NCBI GenBank assembly: GCA_015183035.1
Contig: JACZZP010000003.1
Coordinates: 1,550,001-1,614,000, forward strand
Direction: 5' to 3'
Source of the DNA: Meloidogyne chitwoodi
Lineage: Eukaryota > Nematoda > Chromadorea > Rhabditida > Meloidogynidae
Length of the DNA stretch: 64,000 bases
In this document: positions 60,957 through 64,000 of the stretch, one piece after another
How the letters are laid out: every line of letters starts with the position of its first letter
Position numbering within the stretch: position 1 is the stretch's first letter
Notes under the pieces: model-generated
The model's database searches: none
The model's input: the letters and a program-made list of their open reading frames with translations, nothing else
What the model was told of the DNA's origin: nothing
Translations under genes and position numbers: made by a program

Positions 60957-63093
60957 CTATTTTATTATTTTAATTGTTTTACTAGTTCTATTTGTTTTAT
61001 TTATAATAATATCATCATCATCATCACAATGACGTAGATAATTACATAAATGTTTTAAACGTCTTTCTTTACTGCGACGATTTTGGAACCAAACCTTTTT
61101 TTAATATTAAATTAATTAATTAAAAAATAATAAAAAAAAAACTTGAATAACACGCATACTTAAACCTGAATCAATTGCTAATATTGCACGGGCATGTTTT
61201 GATGGTTTAGGTGTTGTTTCAAAAATTTTATTAAGCATATCCAGCTTTTTATAAATAATTTTATAAATAATTTAAAAAAATATTTATTTACTTGTTCTTG
61301 GCTAATTGTTGTTCCTTTAAAAATTAAAACATTTTTTTATTTATAAAATTTTACTTGGACCACGTCGTTTAGATCCTTGTATTAATTGTTGAAATTCTTC
61401 TTCCTGACGAGAAAATTGTTCACCAGCTGCATACATCTAAATTATTAATTTTTTTAAATTATTTTTTATTATTATTTTATACCTCAAATGGATATTGTGG
61501 AATATTTGGAATATTTAAATTTTGTTTTGGTAATTTTTTTTGTTTTTCTTTTTTTCGTAAATTATCAGATGATTTATTTTTTTTATTATTATTTTCCAAA
61601 ATATTATTTTGTAAAATTGTTGTATTATTAATTAATAAAACCTTTAAAAAATAATTATTAATTAATTATAATTAATTTATTTTTTTAAACCTTTTCATTT
61701 AATTTTGTTAAATTTTGTTCAAAATTATTTTCTAAACTATTAGTTGAAGGATTATTATTATTTCCTTTAATTTCTTCTAATGCCATTTTAAAAACATTTT
61801 GTCTTAAAATTTGTTCTGCAAGTTCTGTTCCATTTTCTTCATTTTTCTTTTTTTAAATTAAAAAATTTAATTCATAAATATTTTTTTATTTTACCGTTTT
61901 TTCATTTAATAGTATATTATTAATTGGATTTTCAATAAAATTATTTATTATTTGAGGAGATGAAGAATTAATATTATTATTTAAATTATTATTTTCTTCA
62001 TTTAAAAAATGTGAAGCACAAGAAATTGTTTTATTTTGTTCATTAATTATAATTTGTTCTCCTGGGGATAATAAACGTCCACAATTAAAACAACGATGAC
62101 AATTAATATGAAATATTATACCAGACTAGAAAAATTAAAATTTAAAATAATTAATTTATTTATTTTCACTTTTAATTTATAAACAAAATCATTAGATTTA
62201 ATAGGATTATTACATCCAACACAAAAAGTTGTTAAATTTGAACAAAATTCACTAAAAATAAATAAATAATTTAAAATAATAATATTTTTTTTTAAATTTA
62301 CTTAATATAATGCATAGCACAAAATAATCTTCCTTCTCTTTCAAAACATTTTTGTGGAGAAATTAAATTATTATTATTATTAAATATTAAAGAATTATTA
62401 TTTAATAAAAGAGGACAATTACAAATAGAACAACAAGCACAATATTCATGTAAAAAACGTTCAGGGGAAATCTTTTTTTTTTAAATTAAAAGAAAAAAAT
62501 AAATTTAAATTAAATTATAATATGTAAAAGTGAATAAAAAATAAATTAAATTATTAATGAATTATTTATAATTTTTTCAATTATGTGTAAACGATTTAAT
62601 TTTTTAATAAAATAATTTTAAATAATAATTAAATATATTCTGATATTATAAATTTAAATTTATCACAGCTAAATTAACATTTAATTAATTAATTTAATTT
62701 TTTTTTAATTTTAATAACAATTAATACTTTAATAAAAAAATAATAATAATTTTAATTTACCTGTGCTAAATGTTTATCCATTATAAGTTCACCACACTTT
62801 GTACATTTATGGATATTATTATTATTAAAAGAAGAAGAAGAAGAAGAAGATTGATTATTACACTAAAAATATTTAATTAAAAATTATAATTTAATAAAAC
62901 AAATAAATTAAATAAAATTTTAATAATTTTTAAAATAAATTTTTATAAAAAAGCTAATTAAACAATAAATTAAATTAATTAAAAAATTTAAATTTACTTT
63001 AATTATTAATAATTTTGTTTGTTTTCTTTTCAATTGTTTTTTATTTATTAAATTTTGATTATTTATTTTCTTCTTTTTTTGTATTACTAACAT
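60957..63093 (-). CDS. mec-3: LIM-homeodomain transcription factor, MEC-3 type
   Basis: Eleven exons (63093-62998, 62862-62761, 62471-62302, 62251-62170, 62125-61895, 61846-61691, 61641-61483, 61436-61355, 61314-61292, 61244-61143, 61094-60957) give 446 aa. LIM1: CTKCGELIM, FLHEYCACCSICNCPLL, CFEREGRLFCAMHY. LIM2: CVGCNNPIKSNDFVYKL, FHINCHRCFNCGRLL, SCASHF. Homeodomain: KRRGPRTTISQEQLDMLNKIF, TPKPSKHAR, GLSMRVIQVWFQNRRSKERR, then LKHLCNYLRH. The TPKPSKHAR and LKHLCNYLRH text point to the MEC-3 branch of LHX1/LIN-11-like factors. In C. elegans MEC-3 specifies touch neurons. Asn-rich linkers between the domains are unusually long. Confidence 0.85.
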
Positions 63094-64000
63094 TTTATTT
63101 TATTTAGATTATTTAATTTTCTCAAAAATAATTAATTAATTAAATAAATAAAAAATAATTATTTTAAAAAATAAGTAAATTATTATAGACTTTTTATTTA
63201 AATTATGAAAAACAAAAAAAAAAACATTTTCTTTTAAAATTAATACAAAATGCATGAAATTTTTAAATAAAAATGTTGGATATAAATTCTAAATAAATAA
63301 ATATTTAAAAAATAATTTATTATTTTTTAAATTAATTTTATTTAAATATTTTTCCAATAAAATTCTAAAATACTTTGAATGTCCTAATTTAATATAAATT
63401 AATTATTATAGTATAAAATAATCTTAATTTTAATTAAAAAATATATTTTATTTATTAATAAATTTAAATAAAAAAATAAAATCAAAGAAATGTAAAAATC
63501 TTTTAATTTAAATATTTTTGGATTTGACAGATTTGGCTAAATATAATATTTAAAATAAAATATAATTTATATTTATTTATTTATTTATTAATATATACTT
63601 GTCAAATAATAAATAAATAAAATTTATTTATTTTTATTTTCTTGACATTTTTAAAATATTTAATATCTTCATTTTTTATTCACATTTATTTTCACTCATT
63701 TTATCCTTCAACAAAATAGCATGATATTGTAAATATATATTTATTTATAAATAATATTTTTAATTATTTTTAATAAAAATAATTAATTTAATACCTAAGA
63801 AATAATAAAATTAAATTTAAAAAATGATTATAAATTTATATTTTCAACATTAAAAAATAAAATAAATAAATATATTTATATTATATGTACATAAATATTT
63901 TAAATAAAAAATAATTCTTTTATTTATAAACAAAAAATAAAATTATTTAATTTTTTTTTAATTATTTTTTATTTATTTTTTTTTACAAAAATTAAAAAAG
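63094..64000. other. 5' flank of mec-3-like gene, extremely AT-rich
   Basis: About 900 bp of A/T with no open frame, repeat element or recognisable promoter. MEC-3/UNC-86 binding sites could be expected upstream of a mec-3 gene, but I could not identify one with confidence. Confidence 0.4.

Overview
The window is eukaryotic and reads as nematode nuclear DNA. The genes are split by many 35-60 bp GT-AG introns ending in TTTTAG/TTTCAG. Intergenic DNA is extremely AT-rich. The gene content includes nematode-typical families: a cuticle collagen, two Clc-like four-span proteins, CHK-kinase-like proteins, a TTBK-type kinase and a mec-3-like LIM-homeobox gene. The base composition and intron style fit a tylenchid plant-parasitic nematode such as Meloidogyne; that assignment is inference, not proof. 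All gene models below were spliced by eye. Most coding joins keep frame and give whole-codon totals, which is the main support for the exon limits.

Left third (1-27.5 kb), compact and mostly intact: the first exon of a minus-strand gene leaving the window; a PABIR/FAM122-type PP2A regulator; a soluble flavin fumarate reductase; a Clc-like protein; a hAT-type MITE; an ABCG half-transporter with an odd splice junction inside Walker A; a second Clc-like protein; a secreted Cys-rich orphan; two small tail-anchored Asn-rich proteins; an orphan; PREB/Sec12 carrying a Merlin-like element in intron 1; two tandem CHK-kinase-like genes; a PHYHD1-type dioxygenase; and a Cys-rich I-mfa-like protein.

Middle (27.5-47.8 kb), rich in repeats: several inverted-repeat elements, four of them with convincing 8-9 bp target duplications; a BTB protein; DNA polymerase alpha that stops where its zinc-binding C-terminal domain should begin; RanGAP; a decayed TTBK-like kinase next to a 41/42-bp minisatellite; and a MULE-like element. 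A short intact chimeric gene at 41861-42480 joins a duplicated promoter and N-terminus of the SUMO protease gene (47.8 kb) to a duplicated acidic tail and 3' flank of RanGAP (38.4 kb). Two small membrane or PPxY proteins and a cuticle collagen follow.

Right third (47.8-64 kb): a Ulp1/SENP SUMO protease; a GIPC without its N-terminal domain; an SRP68 missing its middle; a secreted glycine-rich protein; a divergent Pro-rich/Gly-rich pair; MED7; an INTS4 lacking N-terminal and central parts; and a mec-3-like LIM-homeodomain gene. A recurring theme from 30 to 60 kb is that conserved housekeeping genes are shorter than their orthologues while keeping open frames and normal splice sites. The most novel items are the SENP::RanGAP chimera and the family of fold-back elements built from short repeated words.
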